The notes under the pieces were generated by a model. That model was not told the origin of the DNA. It did no database searches and saw nothing but the letters and a program-made list of their open reading frames with translations. 64,000 nucleotides of DNA from Vibrio hepatarius (lineage in GTDB: Bacteria > Pseudomonadota > Gammaproteobacteria > Enterobacterales > Vibrionaceae), in NCBI RefSeq assembly GCF_001274785.1, contig NZ_LHPI01000008.1:1-64000 (forward strand), in the 5' to 3' direction. Below are positions 16,477 to 25,637 of the stretch, piece by piece. How positions within the stretch are numbered: position 1 is the stretch's first letter; each line of letters begins with the position of its first letter. The position numbers were made by a program, and so were the translations under genes.

Positions 16477-18930
16477 ATGGATATTTTGCTCTCTATACTC
16501 GGGTTTGCTGCAGTTTTGGCGACATGCCTTTACCACAGAACCTCGTTGTTTACTTCTGTTGCTGCCTTGACCGCGACCATGGTCGTACTCTCATTGATTG
16601 GAACGGCTGGCTCGGTCGGTTGGCTGTTGTATATCGCTGCGGTCATTGTGCTGGGCGTACCTTCAATTCGCCAATCACTGATCAGTAAAAAAGCGCTGAG
16701 CCTGTTTAAGAAAGTCTTACCTGCGATGTCGCAGACCGAAAAAGAAGCGCTTGACGCGGGTACTGTGTGGTGGGAAGCCGAGCTATTTAAAGGCAAACCA
16801 GATTGGAACAAACTCCACAGCATCAAAGCGCCAACGCTAAGCGCTGAAGAGCAAGCGTTTCTGGACGGTCCGGTGAACGAAGTCTGTGCGATGGTCAACG
16901 ACTACCATGTGACCCATGAACTGGCAGACTTACCACCAGAAGTGTGGCAATACCTTAAAGAGCATAAGTTCTTCGCCATGATCATCAAAAAGAAATACGG
17001 TGGTCTGGAGTTCTCGGCATACGCGCAATCACTCGTTCTACAAAAGTTAACTGGCGTTTCAGGTGTGCTTTCTTCAACCGTGGGTGTACCAAACTCTCTT
17101 GGCCCTGGTGAACTGCTGCAACACTACGGTACAGACGATCAAAAGAACCATTACTTGCCTCGCTTAGCAGAAGGTAAAGAGATCCCATGTTTTGCTTTAA
17201 CCAGCCCAGAAGCTGGCTCTGACGCGGGTTCTATCCCAGATTTCGGTGTAGTATGCAAAGGTAAGTGGAAAGGTAAAGAAGTGCTAGGGATGCGCTTAAC
17301 CTGGAACAAACGTTACATCACGCTAGCGCCTGTCGCGACAGTACTTGGCCTTGCATTTAAACTGCGTGACCCTGACGGTTTATTAGGTGATAAAGAAGAC
17401 ATCGGCATTACTTGTGCGCTGATCCCGACTGACCTAAAAGGCGTTGAGATTGGTAACCGCCATTTCCCATTAAACGTCCCGTTCCAAAACGGTCCGACCC
17501 GCGCGAACGATCTATTTGTACCGCTTGATTTTATCATCGGTGGTCCAAAGATGGCTGGCCAAGGCTGGCGTATGCTGGTGGAATGTCTGTCGGTTGGTCG
17601 TGGTATCACCCTACCATCCAACTCTACGGGCGGAATCAAAACTGCGGCTCTAGCCACTGGTGCATACGCTCGTATCCGCCGTCAGTTCAAACAACCTATC
17701 GGCCACATGGAAGGTGTAGAAGAACCTTTGGCGCGCTTGGGTGGTAACGCTTATGTAATGGATGCAGCCAGCAATCTAACCGTTGCAGGTATCGACCTTG
17801 GTGAGAAACCGTCTGTTATCTCGGCGATTGTGAAGTACCACTGTACTCACCGTGGTCAGCAAAGCATTATCGATGCGATGGATATTGTCGGCGGTAAAGG
17901 TATCTGCCTTGGTCCATCTAACTTTTTGGCTCGTGGCTATCAAGGCGCACCGATTGCGGTCACCGTTGAAGGCGCAAACATCTTAACCCGTTCAATGATC
18001 ATCTTTGGTCAAGGGGCTATCCGCTGCCATCCTTACGTGTTGGAAGAAATGAACGCAGCCTACTCTGATTCATCGGATGCCTTAGATAAGTTCGATAGCG
18101 CGCTCGCAGGTCACGTTAGCTTCACGATGAGCAACCTAGTCCGTAGCTTCTGGTTAGGTCTGACAGACGGTCGCTTCTCCGATACACCAGTCAAAGACTC
18201 GACGGCTCGCTACTACCAACAGTTGAATCGCTACAGCGCAAACATCGCGTTCCTAGCTGATATTTCAATGGCAGTATTGGGCGGCTCGTTAAAACGTAAA
18301 GAACGTTTATCAGCGCGTCTCGGTGACATCCTAAGTCAGCTATACATGAGCTCAGCTACACTAAAACGCTTTGAAAGCGAAGGTCGAATCGCCGAAGATT
18401 TGCCATTGGTACACTGGGGTCTACAAGACAGCCTAAAACAAACTGAGTTGGCAATTGATGAGTTTTTGGCAAACTTCCCGAACAAATGGTTGGGTAAAGC
18501 GTTAAGAGTACTGATCCTGCCATTCGGTCGTATTCGTCAGGCTCCAAGTGACAAACTGGATAGCCAAGTGGCGCGTATTCTCCAAACACCGTCAGCAACT
18601 CGCTCTCGTATCGGCCGTAACCAATACATGACAGCCAGTGCATTTAACCCAGCAGGTAAGATTGAACAGGCGCTGGAAGTGATCCTTGAGGCGGAACCTG
18701 TGTTCGATAAGGTATGCAAAGAACTTGGTCAGAGACGTCCATTCTTACGCTTAGACGCAATTGCAGAGTTAGGTTTGGAAAAAGGCATTATTAATGACAA
18801 AGAAGCCGCATTGCTGAAAGATGCCGAAGCACATCGTCTGTACGTGATTAATGTTGATGATTTTGCGCCCGAGGAATTGGCAGCAAAGCCACTACATGAA
18901 CCAACACCAAAGATGGAAGAAGTCGCGTAA
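16477..18930 (+). CDS. fadE: Acyl-CoA dehydrogenase FadE
   Basis: A flavoprotein that carries out the first step of fatty-acid beta-oxidation, making trans-2-enoyl-CoA. About 817 aa, the long membrane-associated FadE class. The first 75 residues contain two or three hydrophobic segments. The dehydrogenase core follows: [16 protein letters not shown] (substrate/FAD loop), [16 protein letters not shown] and [18 protein letters not shown], then a C-terminal DUF1974-type extension. I start at the ATG at 16477 because AAGGA precedes it at the right distance; a GTG at 16438 would put 13 unconserved residues in front. A FadR site controls it. Confidence 0.96.
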   Translation: MDILLSILGFAAVLATCLYHRTSLFTSVAALTATMVVLSLIGTAGSVGWLLYIAAVIVLGVPSIRQSLISKKALSLFKKVLPAMSQTEKEALDAGTVWWEAELFKGKPDWNKLHSIKAPTLSAEEQAFLDGPVNEVCAMVNDYHVTHELADLPPEVWQYLKEHKFFAMIIKKKYGGLEFSAYAQSLVLQKLTGVSGVLSSTVGVPNSLGPGELLQHYGTDDQKNHYLPRLAEGKEIPCFALTSPEAGSDAGSIPDFGVVCKGKWKGKEVLGMRLTWNKRYITLAPVATVLGLAFKLRDPDGLLGDKEDIGITCALIPTDLKGVEIGNRHFPLNVPFQNGPTRANDLFVPLDFIIGGPKMAGQGWRMLVECLSVGRGITLPSNSTGGIKTAALATGAYARIRRQFKQPIGHMEGVEEPLARLGGNAYVMDAASNLTVAGIDLGEKPSVISAIVKYHCTHRGQQSIIDAMDIVGGKGICLGPSNFLARGYQGAPIAVTVEGANILTRSMIIFGQGAIRCHPYVLEEMNAAYSDSSDALDKFDSALAGHVSFTMSNLVRSFWLGLTDGRFSDTPVKDSTARYYQQLNRYSANIAFLADISMAVLGGSLKRKERLSARLGDILSQLYMSSATLKRFESEGRIAEDLPLVHWGLQDSLKQTELAIDEFLANFPNKWLGKALRVLILPFGRIRQAPSDKLDSQVARILQTPSATRSRIGRNQYMTASAFNPAGKIEQALEVILEAEPVFDKVCKELGQRRPFLRLDAIAELGLEKGIINDKEAALLKDAEAHRLYVINVDDFAPEELAAKPLHEPTPKMEEVA

Positions 18931-18943
18931 CTGACTGAATAAA

Positions 18944-18973
18944 AACCAAGGGCTGCAATCGCAGCCCTTTTTG
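18944..18973. terminator. Bidirectional terminator between fadE and the dehydrogenase gene
   Basis: AAGGGCTGC-AATC-GCAGCCCTT has an A-tract on one side and TTTTTG on the other. It can end both the fadE transcript and the convergent minus-strand unit, whose stop codon is at 18984. Confidence 0.88.
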
Positions 18974-18983
18974 TTTGTCTAAA

Positions 18984-20474
18984 TTAACTTGGGAACGCGA
19001 ACTGTGTCCCTTCTCGCACTCCAGCGGAAAACCATCGCTGAGTTACGGTTTTTCTTCGAGTGTAAAAACGCACACCGTCTGGTCCATACGCAGAAAGGTC
19101 ACCGAACAGCGAACGCTTCCAACCACCAAAACTATGATAAGACACAGGTACAGGTAGCGGTACATTGATCCCCACCATACCCACTTCGATGTTGTCGGCA
19201 AAGTAGCGCGCAGCTTCACCGTCTCGGGTAAAGATACAAGTGCCGTTTCCGTATTCATGGTCGTTGATCAGTTGCATCGCTTGCTGCATTGAATCAACCC
19301 GCATCACTTGTAGCACCGGGCCAAAGATCTCTTCTTGGTAGCTCGTCATCTCCGATGTGACCTTATCAATCAGTGTGCCGCCGACAAAGTAACCCGACTC
19401 ATAGCCAGGCACGGCAATATCTCGACCATCGACCACAATCTCTGCACCTTGAAGCTGCGCGCTGGCTATGTAATTACACACTTTGTCTTGGTGCTGTTTA
19501 GTAACTAGCGGGCCAAAATCATTCTCGCTATCAAGGCAAGAGCCCACTTTCAGTTTTGCCATTTCGGTTTTAAGTCGGTCGATAAGAGCATCCGCCGTTT
19601 TATCACCAATCGCCACTACAACCGACAACGCCATACAACGCTCTCCCGCGGAACCAAACGCAGCACCAAGTAGTTGATTGACCGTACTGTCTAAGTCCGC
19701 ATCTGGCATTACGATGGCGTGGTTTTTTGCACCACCCAGCGCTTGGCAACGTTTGCCATTGTCTGACGCTTTGCGGTAAATGCTCTCTGCAATCGCAGTC
19801 GAGCCGACAAAACTTACTGCTTTGACGCGTTTGTCTTCTAATAGTGTATCCACCGCCTCTTTGTCACCATTGACGATGTTAAACACACCCTCTGGTAGAC
19901 CCGATTGAGACAATAAATCCGCTAAGAATAAGGTTGAACTCGGGTCACGTTCTGACGGTTTCAGCACGAAAGTGTTGCCGCATGCAATTGCCAGCGGGAA
20001 CATCCACATCGGAACCATAACTGGGAAGTTAAATGGGGTGATACCTGCCACAACACCAAGGGGTTGGAAATCACTCCAAGAATCGATATCAGGTCCCACA
20101 TTTTTGCTGTACTCGCCCTTGAGTGCATCCGCGACACCACATGCGTACTCGATGTTTTCAAGCCCACGCTGAATTTCACCTTTCGCATCGCTGACCGTTT
20201 TACCGTGTTCTTCCCCAATCAAACGAGCCAGTTTATCTTGGTTGATTTCAACCAGCTGTTTGAACTGAAACATCACTCTGGCGCGCTTACTCGGCGGTGT
20301 ACGTTTCCAGCTTTCAAATGCTTGCTGCGCGGCGGAGATCGCGTCTTCAACCGTCTTTCGGTCAGCCAGTTGTACGCGGCGAATCACTTCGCCTAACGCA
20401 GGGTTGAATACGTCCTGATCGCGTCCATCCGTTGATACATGTTGCCCATTAATCCAATGCCCGATTGATTTCAT
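18984..20474 (-). CDS. mmsA: CoA-acylating (methyl)malonate-semialdehyde dehydrogenase
   Basis: An aldehyde dehydrogenase of 496 aa. It converts malonate semialdehyde (or methylmalonate semialdehyde) to acetyl-CoA (or propionyl-CoA) with NAD+ and CoA. The catalytic Cys280 lies in GSAGERCMAL. The usual general-base ELGG motif is replaced by LGGAKNH, the mark of the CoA-dependent MMSDH subfamily. ITPFNFPVMVPMWM is also typical. It overlaps the aminotransferase upstream by 4 bases, so both are co-translated. With that partner the physiological substrate is more likely malonate semialdehyde from beta-alanine, as for Pseudomonas BauC; valine breakdown is the alternative. Confidence 0.93.
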   Translation of the reverse strand: MKSIGHWINGQHVSTDGRDQDVFNPALGEVIRRVQLADRKTVEDAISAAQQAFESWKRTPPSKRARVMFQFKQLVEINQDKLARLIGEEHGKTVSDAKGEIQRGLENIEYACGVADALKGEYSKNVGPDIDSWSDFQPLGVVAGITPFNFPVMVPMWMFPLAIACGNTFVLKPSERDPSSTLFLADLLSQSGLPEGVFNIVNGDKEAVDTLLEDKRVKAVSFVGSTAIAESIYRKASDNGKRCQALGGAKNHAIVMPDADLDSTVNQLLGAAFGSAGERCMALSVVVAIGDKTADALIDRLKTEMAKLKVGSCLDSENDFGPLVTKQHQDKVCNYIASAQLQGAEIVVDGRDIAVPGYESGYFVGGTLIDKVTSEMTSYQEEIFGPVLQVMRVDSMQQAMQLINDHEYGNGTCIFTRDGEAARYFADNIEVGMVGINVPLPVPVSYHSFGGWKRSLFGDLSAYGPDGVRFYTRRKTVTQRWFSAGVREGTQFAFPS

Positions 20475-21814
20475 TTTTCGTCCTTACTTTGTTCTGCTAA
20501 CGCTTCTCCAAGCGCATTAATCATTAGGTCCAACTCGTTTTCTGTCGTTCTAAATGGAATTCCCATCTGAATCGTATCGCCGCCATAACGCACGTAAAAA
20601 CCTTTATCCCAACACGCCATTGCAACGCGATACGGGTTAAGCAAAGGCTGCCCTTCCACCGAGTGAAGGGTTAAGCCTGCAGCGAGACCAAAGTTGCGGA
20701 TATCGGCGACCACGTCGCAACTACGTAAACTATGCACTTTGCTTTCAAACACAGGTGTTAAGTCTCGCACCTGCGCCAATACGCCTTCGTCTTGCATAAC
20801 GTCTAAGGTTGCAAGCGCGGCGGCACAGGCAATGGGATGTGCTGAATAGGTATAGCCGTGGGGTAATTCAAGCAAGTAGTGCGCGCCACCTGTATCCATA
20901 AAGGTGTCATAGATCTCTTGCTTGGCGATCACTGCGCCCATCGGTACCACGCCATTGGTGATTTGTTTGGCTATAGTCATCAGATCCGGCGTTACGCCAA
21001 ATAGCTCTGCGGCGCTGTAACTGCCCATACGACCAAATCCCGTGATCACCTCATCGAAAATCAACAGGATTTCATGTTGGTTACAAATCTCTCTTAGTCG
21101 TTTCAGGTAACCAACCGGTGGAGGAATGACGCCAGCGCTGCCCGCGACAGGTTCAACAATGACCGCCGCAATGTTGTCAGCGCCGTGGAGCAATACTTTT
21201 TGTTCCAGTTCATTCGCAAGTTCAGCCCCTTGTTCGGGTAAACCACGCGAAAACAGGTTGTCTTCCAGTAAGGTATGCGCAAGGTGGTCACTGGCGATGC
21301 CTTCTCCATAGAGGGCACGGTTTGCGCCAATACCACCGACGCTAATGCCACCAAAGTTCACGCCGTGATAGCCTTTGGCTCGGCCGATTAACTTGGTTTT
21401 GCTGCCTTTTCCGCGCTTTTTCCAATAGGCACGCGCGATTTTCAGCGCTGAGTCCACTGACTCAGAACCTGACCCTGTAAAAAATACGCGGTTTAAACCT
21501 TCCGGCATCAACGATGCGATACGTTCTGCCAGCTCAAATGACTTAGGGTGACCAAACTGAAACGCTGGCGAGTAATCAAGGGTACGCGCTTGTTCACTAA
21601 CGGCTTGCGCGATCTTGGGATGACAATGCCCCAACCCGCAGGTCCATAAACCCGATAAGCCATCAAAAATCTGACGACCTTGATGATCCGTGTAGTAGTG
21701 CCCCTCTGCTGACTCAATGATCCGTGGAGACTGCTTAAACTCACGGTTTGCAGTAAATGGCATCCAGTGAGCCGCTAACTGTTCGCTGGAAATAGGAGGG
21801 TGTTGAAAGTCCAT
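20471..21814 (-). CDS. Omega-amino acid (beta-alanine):pyruvate aminotransferase
   Basis: A class III PLP-dependent aminotransferase of 447 aa, with close overall resemblance to Pseudomonas omega-amino acid:pyruvate aminotransferase/BauA. Shared blocks include LAAHWMPFTANREF, FDGLSGLWTCGLGH, LDYSPAFQFGHP, GRAKGYHGVNFGG and PHGYTYSAHPIACAA. The PLP lysine is Lys283 in TIAKQITNG, with Asp254 in LIFDEVITGFGRMG. Expected reaction: beta-alanine + pyruvate to malonate semialdehyde + alanine, whose product is taken by the adjoining dehydrogenase. A terminator separates it from the MFS gene, so it has its own promoter in 21815-21940. Other omega-amino acids remain possible substrates. Confidence 0.92.
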   Translation of the reverse strand: MDFQHPPISSEQLAAHWMPFTANREFKQSPRIIESAEGHYYTDHQGRQIFDGLSGLWTCGLGHCHPKIAQAVSEQARTLDYSPAFQFGHPKSFELAERIASLMPEGLNRVFFTGSGSESVDSALKIARAYWKKRGKGSKTKLIGRAKGYHGVNFGGISVGGIGANRALYGEGIASDHLAHTLLEDNLFSRGLPEQGAELANELEQKVLLHGADNIAAVIVEPVAGSAGVIPPPVGYLKRLREICNQHEILLIFDEVITGFGRMGSYSAAELFGVTPDLMTIAKQITNGVVPMGAVIAKQEIYDTFMDTGGAHYLLELPHGYTYSAHPIACAAALATLDVMQDEGVLAQVRDLTPVFESKVHSLRSCDVVADIRNFGLAAGLTLHSVEGQPLLNPYRVAMACWDKGFYVRYGGDTIQMGIPFRTTENELDLMINALGEALAEQSKDEK

Positions 21815-21901
21815 GTTCTGTGCCTACTCGTCAATGTACTAATGAATTTTTAGAGTAGACAAAGGAATACATCGGTTAAATATTGAATTATTTAAGTTCA
21901 G

Positions 21902-21918
21902 TTAACCATTTAGTTACC
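21902..21918. promoter_or_regulatory. Shared motif, copy before the aminotransferase
   Basis: TTAACCATTTAGTTACC lies about 90 bases before the aminotransferase start. It resembles TAAACCATTAGTTAC before the aminopeptidase gene. It is part of a larger dyad (GGTTAA at 21874 with TTAACC at 21902). I propose it as an operator for the local LysR or AraC regulator. Confidence 0.4.
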
Positions 21919-21939
21919 TAAAACCATCCGTAGAGCAAA

Positions 21940-21969
21940 ACGAAAACGCCCTCTCGAAAGAGGGCGTTT
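21940..21969 (-). terminator. Intrinsic terminator of the MFS transporter gene
   Basis: AAACGCCCTCT pairs perfectly over 11 bp with AGAGGGCGTTT around a 4-base loop; TCGTTTTG follows on the minus strand. It separates the peptidase-transporter unit from the aminotransferase-dehydrogenase unit. Confidence 0.8.
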
Positions 21970-21989
21970 ATGCGAGGTTTTCTGTAAGG

Positions 21990-23174
21990 TTATTGCGTCA
22001 ACGCATTGGCCGTTACTGAGCGCCTTCTAAACAGGGGTATCACGCTAAATGCAGCCAGTATCAAAGCAACAATCGCTATCGCATTCACAACCGTTAAACC
22101 GAATTCTGGCAGTAGCACGCCCACGATCAAAGGCCCAACCGTTAACCCCATTCCAAGCGCAGGAATACTCAACGCAACGGCTCGCCCGGAAGGGTCCACA
22201 TCCGCCGCCACCGCAAACAAGTAAGGCGCACAATAATTCCAAAGGAAGTTGAATATCGACGCGAGATACAAGAATGTCATCGGTGCTATCTCACCATGTA
22301 GAACCACCACCACGCCAATTTGAACCAATATCGTCAGTAAGATAGGGATCGCCCGACCCAACTTATCGGCTTGAATCACCGCGCAAGCCGCCCCAGCTAA
22401 CCCCGTCAGGCCAATGATACCTAGCAGTTCACCAATTTCACTGCCTGAGATGCCACCTTGTTCGGCAATGATTTCTAAAAATGCCCATACTGCGTTTTCT
22501 GCCGAGTAGAAGAAAAACATCGTCAGCGCCGATAAAACAATAACCGTGCTGCCCCACTTAGGTGGTGCGGAAGATTCGCCATCACCCGGGCGTGTAATTT
22601 CAATTCGCTCACCACAAAATGGAACAGAGAAAAACAACAAGACGCAGAGCGCTGAAAGCACGTAAAACACCACATCAACGCTGCCTAACGCCGCGATAAT
22701 ATCGGGAAACAAATAGATGCCCAACGCACTGAATGAGAGTTGTGCAAATAGTAGATAGGCAAACGCACGCTCACTGTTTTGAGCACGGCTAAGCGCAACA
22801 TTGATGATAGCCGCTAAGCTGCCGCTACCAAGTCCGCAAATCACTCGCACCCACATCAACAGGTCGTAACTTGCGAGGATATTCGATGACAAATAAGCGC
22901 TCGACAAGTTACCCACAATAATCGCACTCAGAGATAAGTAAACGATGCTCTGCCAGCGAAGGTGCTTAAGACACAATGTGGCCAATAAGCCACCGACGGC
23001 GAAGCCACCGAGCTCCGCGGAGAGAAGAAATCCCGCCTTTTCGACTTCGACTCCTATTTCAACCAATCCCCCGACAAACACAGGAGCAATTAAGAAAACA
23101 AACGCCGGCAATATACCGGCACACGCCGTTAACATGACCGATAACGAGTTGGGATAGTGTTCTGATTTGTACAT
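21990..23174 (-). CDS. MFS transporter
   Basis: An inner-membrane protein of 394 aa with about 12 hydrophobic segments, in the major facilitator superfamily. A central cytoplasmic loop (GERIEITRPGDGESSAPPKWG, near residue 190) divides the two halves. The N-terminal half has the GGFAVGGLLATLC-type first loop region. No substrate motif can be read. It is 75 bases downstream of the P1-family aminopeptidase on the same strand, so uptake of the peptide substrate, or of beta-alanine, is a reasonable inference; export is not excluded. Confidence 0.85.
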   Translation of the reverse strand: MYKSEHYPNSLSVMLTACAGILPAFVFLIAPVFVGGLVEIGVEVEKAGFLLSAELGGFAVGGLLATLCLKHLRWQSIVYLSLSAIIVGNLSSAYLSSNILASYDLLMWVRVICGLGSGSLAAIINVALSRAQNSERAFAYLLFAQLSFSALGIYLFPDIIAALGSVDVVFYVLSALCVLLFFSVPFCGERIEITRPGDGESSAPPKWGSTVIVLSALTMFFFYSAENAVWAFLEIIAEQGGISGSEIGELLGIIGLTGLAGAACAVIQADKLGRAIPILLTILVQIGVVVVLHGEIAPMTFLYLASIFNFLWNYCAPYLFAVAADVDPSGRAVALSIPALGMGLTVGPLIVGVLLPEFGLTVVNAIAIVALILAAFSVIPLFRRRSVTANALTQ

Positions 23175-23249
23175 GATGGTCCCTCTTCAATCCTTTGTAA
23201 TGAGCAGCGAAGCGTCAAACTCGCCAAAACCTTCTGGCGATAAAACTCG

Positions 23250-24398
23250 TTAAGCCGAGACGCGATGATGTTTTTTCAGCAGTGTAATCAGCGTATGGTG
23301 GTCTATCGCATCAAACATCAATCCTTTTGGCTTGACGCTTGGCGTCGATTGCGCCGCAATCATCGCATTGAGGATCGCCTCTTCGACTGCCTGAACCGTT
23401 GCGCTGTAGATCTCATCAAGATAATGTTCGTTGAGGTGTTGAATGGTCTGAACCGGACTGCCCGCTTTACCGCAACTGAACGGCATGCCATTGTCGTTGG
23501 CAGTAGAGAATGCCAAGAAGATATCTCCCGAATAATGACCACCTGAAGTACCGGTGCGGCCAAGTCCTATTGCTGCTCGTTTGGCTAAGCTCTGCAATTG
23601 TAGCGGTAGCAAAGGCGCATCGGTGGCAATAGTCACGACGATCGAGCCTGTATCTCTGGCGTCGTGGTTCATTGCAGCGACAATCGGACGGTTGTCGTTC
23701 ATGTATTGGCCTACAGGCACACCCGCAACATTCAGTTCATGGCGTAAACCGAAGTTGGATTGCACGAACACGCCGACAACAAACTCGTTATCGGGAATGT
23801 TCACCACACGAGACGCGGTCCCCGAACCACCTTTAAACTCGTAAGTTTGCATCCCAGTGCCGCCACCAACGTTGCCCTCTTCAATCGCTCCCGATTGCGC
23901 ATTATCCAGCGCATGCAGTACATGCTCTTCACCCACTACCTGCTTGGTTATGTCATTCATAAACCCATCGTAAGTTTCCGCCACAACCGGCATTGCCCAA
24001 GCATGACCATGTTTAAAATGGGCATCATACGTGTCTAGCATCCACTTGGTGGTCGCGTGATGGACCATACCGACAGAATGGGTATTGGTAATACAAACAG
24101 GGCCAAGAAAATAGCCAGCTTCGTTAATCCAGTGCGTCCCTGTCATCTCACCGTTACCGTTAAGATCATATTGCCCCGCCCAAACCGGACTGGGTGTTTT
24201 GCACTTGCCACGCGGAAGAATCGCGGTGATCCCAGTACAGATATTGTTGTGTGGGTCGATTAAGGTCGAGTAACCCACTTCAACCCCTTTCACATCAGTG
24301 ATGGCGTTAAAAGTGGCAGGTTCGCCTTCAAAGGGAATACCTAAGTCGCGGGCGCGGGGTTTGGTTTGTGGAGCAATGTAGGTGTCTGAAATAAGCAT
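23250..24398 (-). CDS. P1-family aminopeptidase (DmpA/BapA-like)
   Basis: An N-terminal-nucleophile-type hydrolase of 382 aa, MEROPS family S58. The precursor is expected to cleave itself before the catalytic serine to give two chains; here that is Ser290 in HYSGDIFLAFSTAND. Other family blocks are GNVGGGTGMQTYEFKGGSGTAS-like (residues 176-195), NTHSVGMVHHA and GLGRTGT. Known members are L-aminopeptidase/D-esterases and beta-peptidyl aminopeptidases that remove N-terminal beta-alanine, for example from carnosine. No signal peptide is evident, so it should act in the cytoplasm. The context (beta-alanine aminotransferase, semialdehyde dehydrogenase) favours a beta-aminopeptidase, which is inference. 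Confidence 0.88.
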   Translation of the reverse strand: MLISDTYIAPQTKPRARDLGIPFEGEPATFNAITDVKGVEVGYSTLIDPHNNICTGITAILPRGKCKTPSPVWAGQYDLNGNGEMTGTHWINEAGYFLGPVCITNTHSVGMVHHATTKWMLDTYDAHFKHGHAWAMPVVAETYDGFMNDITKQVVGEEHVLHALDNAQSGAIEEGNVGGGTGMQTYEFKGGSGTASRVVNIPDNEFVVGVFVQSNFGLRHELNVAGVPVGQYMNDNRPIVAAMNHDARDTGSIVVTIATDAPLLPLQLQSLAKRAAIGLGRTGTSGGHYSGDIFLAFSTANDNGMPFSCGKAGSPVQTIQHLNEHYLDEIYSATVQAVEEAILNAMIAAQSTPSVKPKGLMFDAIDHHTLITLLKKHHRVSA

Positions 24399-24420
24399 GG
24401 TTTTATCTCGATTTTATTAT

Positions 24421-24435
24421 TAAACCATTAGTTAC
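24421..24435. promoter_or_regulatory. Shared motif, copy before the aminopeptidase
   Basis: TAAACCATTAGTTAC lies 23-37 bases before the aminopeptidase start. A degenerate inverted copy (TAACTAACATTTAAC, about 24450-24464) follows, making a dyad with a centre near 24443. It resembles the motif at 21902 before the aminotransferase. Confidence 0.4.
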
Positions 24436-24498
24436 TTTTTATTTACAAATAACTAACATTTAACTCAAGATAAAACACTCAAATCAGGCTGTATTGAC

Positions 24499-24526
24499 TT
24501 GAGGTGACAAACTTGTGTCACCTCAA
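24499..24526. repeat. Perfect 11-bp inverted repeat between the AraC gene and the aminopeptidase
   Basis: TTGAGGTGACA-AACTTG-TGTCACCTCAA. It lies 12 bases after the AraC-type regulator's stop and about 100 bases before the aminopeptidase start, both on the minus strand. No T-run follows, so it is a poor intrinsic terminator; a protein-binding dyad or a 3' RNA hairpin are alternatives. Confidence 0.55.
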
Positions 24527-24538
24527 CGAGAAAAGACG

Positions 24539-25564
24539 CTAATCGCGCTCACCGAGTATGAACTCTCGATATTCTGACGGGCTTATCCCGTACCAACGTT
24601 TGAATGCACGCAAAAAAGCGGCAAGCTCTGAATAGCCAAGAGTTAGCGCGACTTCATTCATTGAGACAGACGTTTGATTCAAGAGCTGGCAAGCATAGTG
24701 TCGCCGCACATTGTCCAAAAGCTGAGAGAAGCTGACACTGTAATCGGCAAGACGGCGTTGGAGGGTTCGTCGGCTCATACACATCTGCTCTGCTACCTTG
24801 TCGATATTGCATTCATCATCCGATAGTAAACGGAAAATCGCCTCTTCCAACTGCTGAAAAAACGTCAGCGTTTCCGCCTGCTGGGCAATTTTCTCACTGA
24901 GGTTAGCATGCATAATGTCAAACAGGCGCGGGTCAGAGGTTGTGACTTGGGCGTGCAAGACATCCTTTTCGATGGTGATAAAGTTGTAGTCTTGATCTGT
25001 CACTACATTTACACCAGTTTTGTCCGCGATTGCTTGGCTGCGCTCGGCATGATTCAAACCAATCAGTATTGGCTTCCAACTCGAATCATGGAGCACTTGA
25101 ATAAGGCGGATAAAAAACACCAAGGACATATGGGTGTCGTGGTGGCACGCAAGCGGACCTGATTCCACTTGGTAGCACAGATCAAAACAACCGGAGTGGT
25201 GTTGACTTGGCCTAATGAACACTTCGGTATGGCTCTGCACCAACAGAACATAATCGCATGCTACAGCAATCGCTTCTTGTAAGGTGGTGGAATTGACGAT
25301 TGCATAACCAAGAATCCCCATATTACGAAAGTCAAAATCATCGTAGACCTCCCAAGCAAATTCAGGGTTGTTGGTATACAACTCAGCCTGATTTAAAAAC
25401 TGGTAGAAATCACTGATATAGAGATAGTATTCATCATCAAGATACTGAACCGACTCACCAGGACAAGGTAAGTCCTTCTGGTTTTTGTCGCCATACTGGC
25501 TACGCAGATACGCCAGCACCTGATCCGAAAAAATACGCGATATTGTTCCTGAAACCGTGAACAC
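24539..25564 (-). CDS. AraC-family regulator with PF12625-like arabinose-binding-type domain
   Basis: A transcriptional regulator of 341 aa. The C-terminal 100 residues are the AraC helix-turn-helix pair (VAEQMCMSRRTLQRRLADYS and VALTLGYSELAAFLRAFKRW, ending GISPSEYR). The N-terminal 200 residues match the layout of OruR/ArgR-like regulators of amino-acid catabolism (FRNMGILGYAIVNSTTLQEAI). It begins with GTG, preceded by AAGGAAG eight bases away. Standing just upstream of the aminopeptidase-transporter unit on the same strand, it is a candidate activator of this module, with the LysR protein next to it. Confidence 0.85.
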   Translation of the reverse strand: MFTVSGTISRIFSDQVLAYLRSQYGDKNQKDLPCPGESVQYLDDEYYLYISDFYQFLNQAELYTNNPEFAWEVYDDFDFRNMGILGYAIVNSTTLQEAIAVACDYVLLVQSHTEVFIRPSQHHSGCFDLCYQVESGPLACHHDTHMSLVFFIRLIQVLHDSSWKPILIGLNHAERSQAIADKTGVNVVTDQDYNFITIEKDVLHAQVTTSDPRLFDIMHANLSEKIAQQAETLTFFQQLEEAIFRLLSDDECNIDKVAEQMCMSRRTLQRRLADYSVSFSQLLDNVRRHYACQLLNQTSVSMNEVALTLGYSELAAFLRAFKRWYGISPSEYREFILGERD

Positions 25565-25637
25565 TAGTCACTTCCTTGTTTAAGTCTTCTTTCCATCAAA
25601 TCTACAAACCGCAATCAAAGCCAATACAGCTTTGTTC

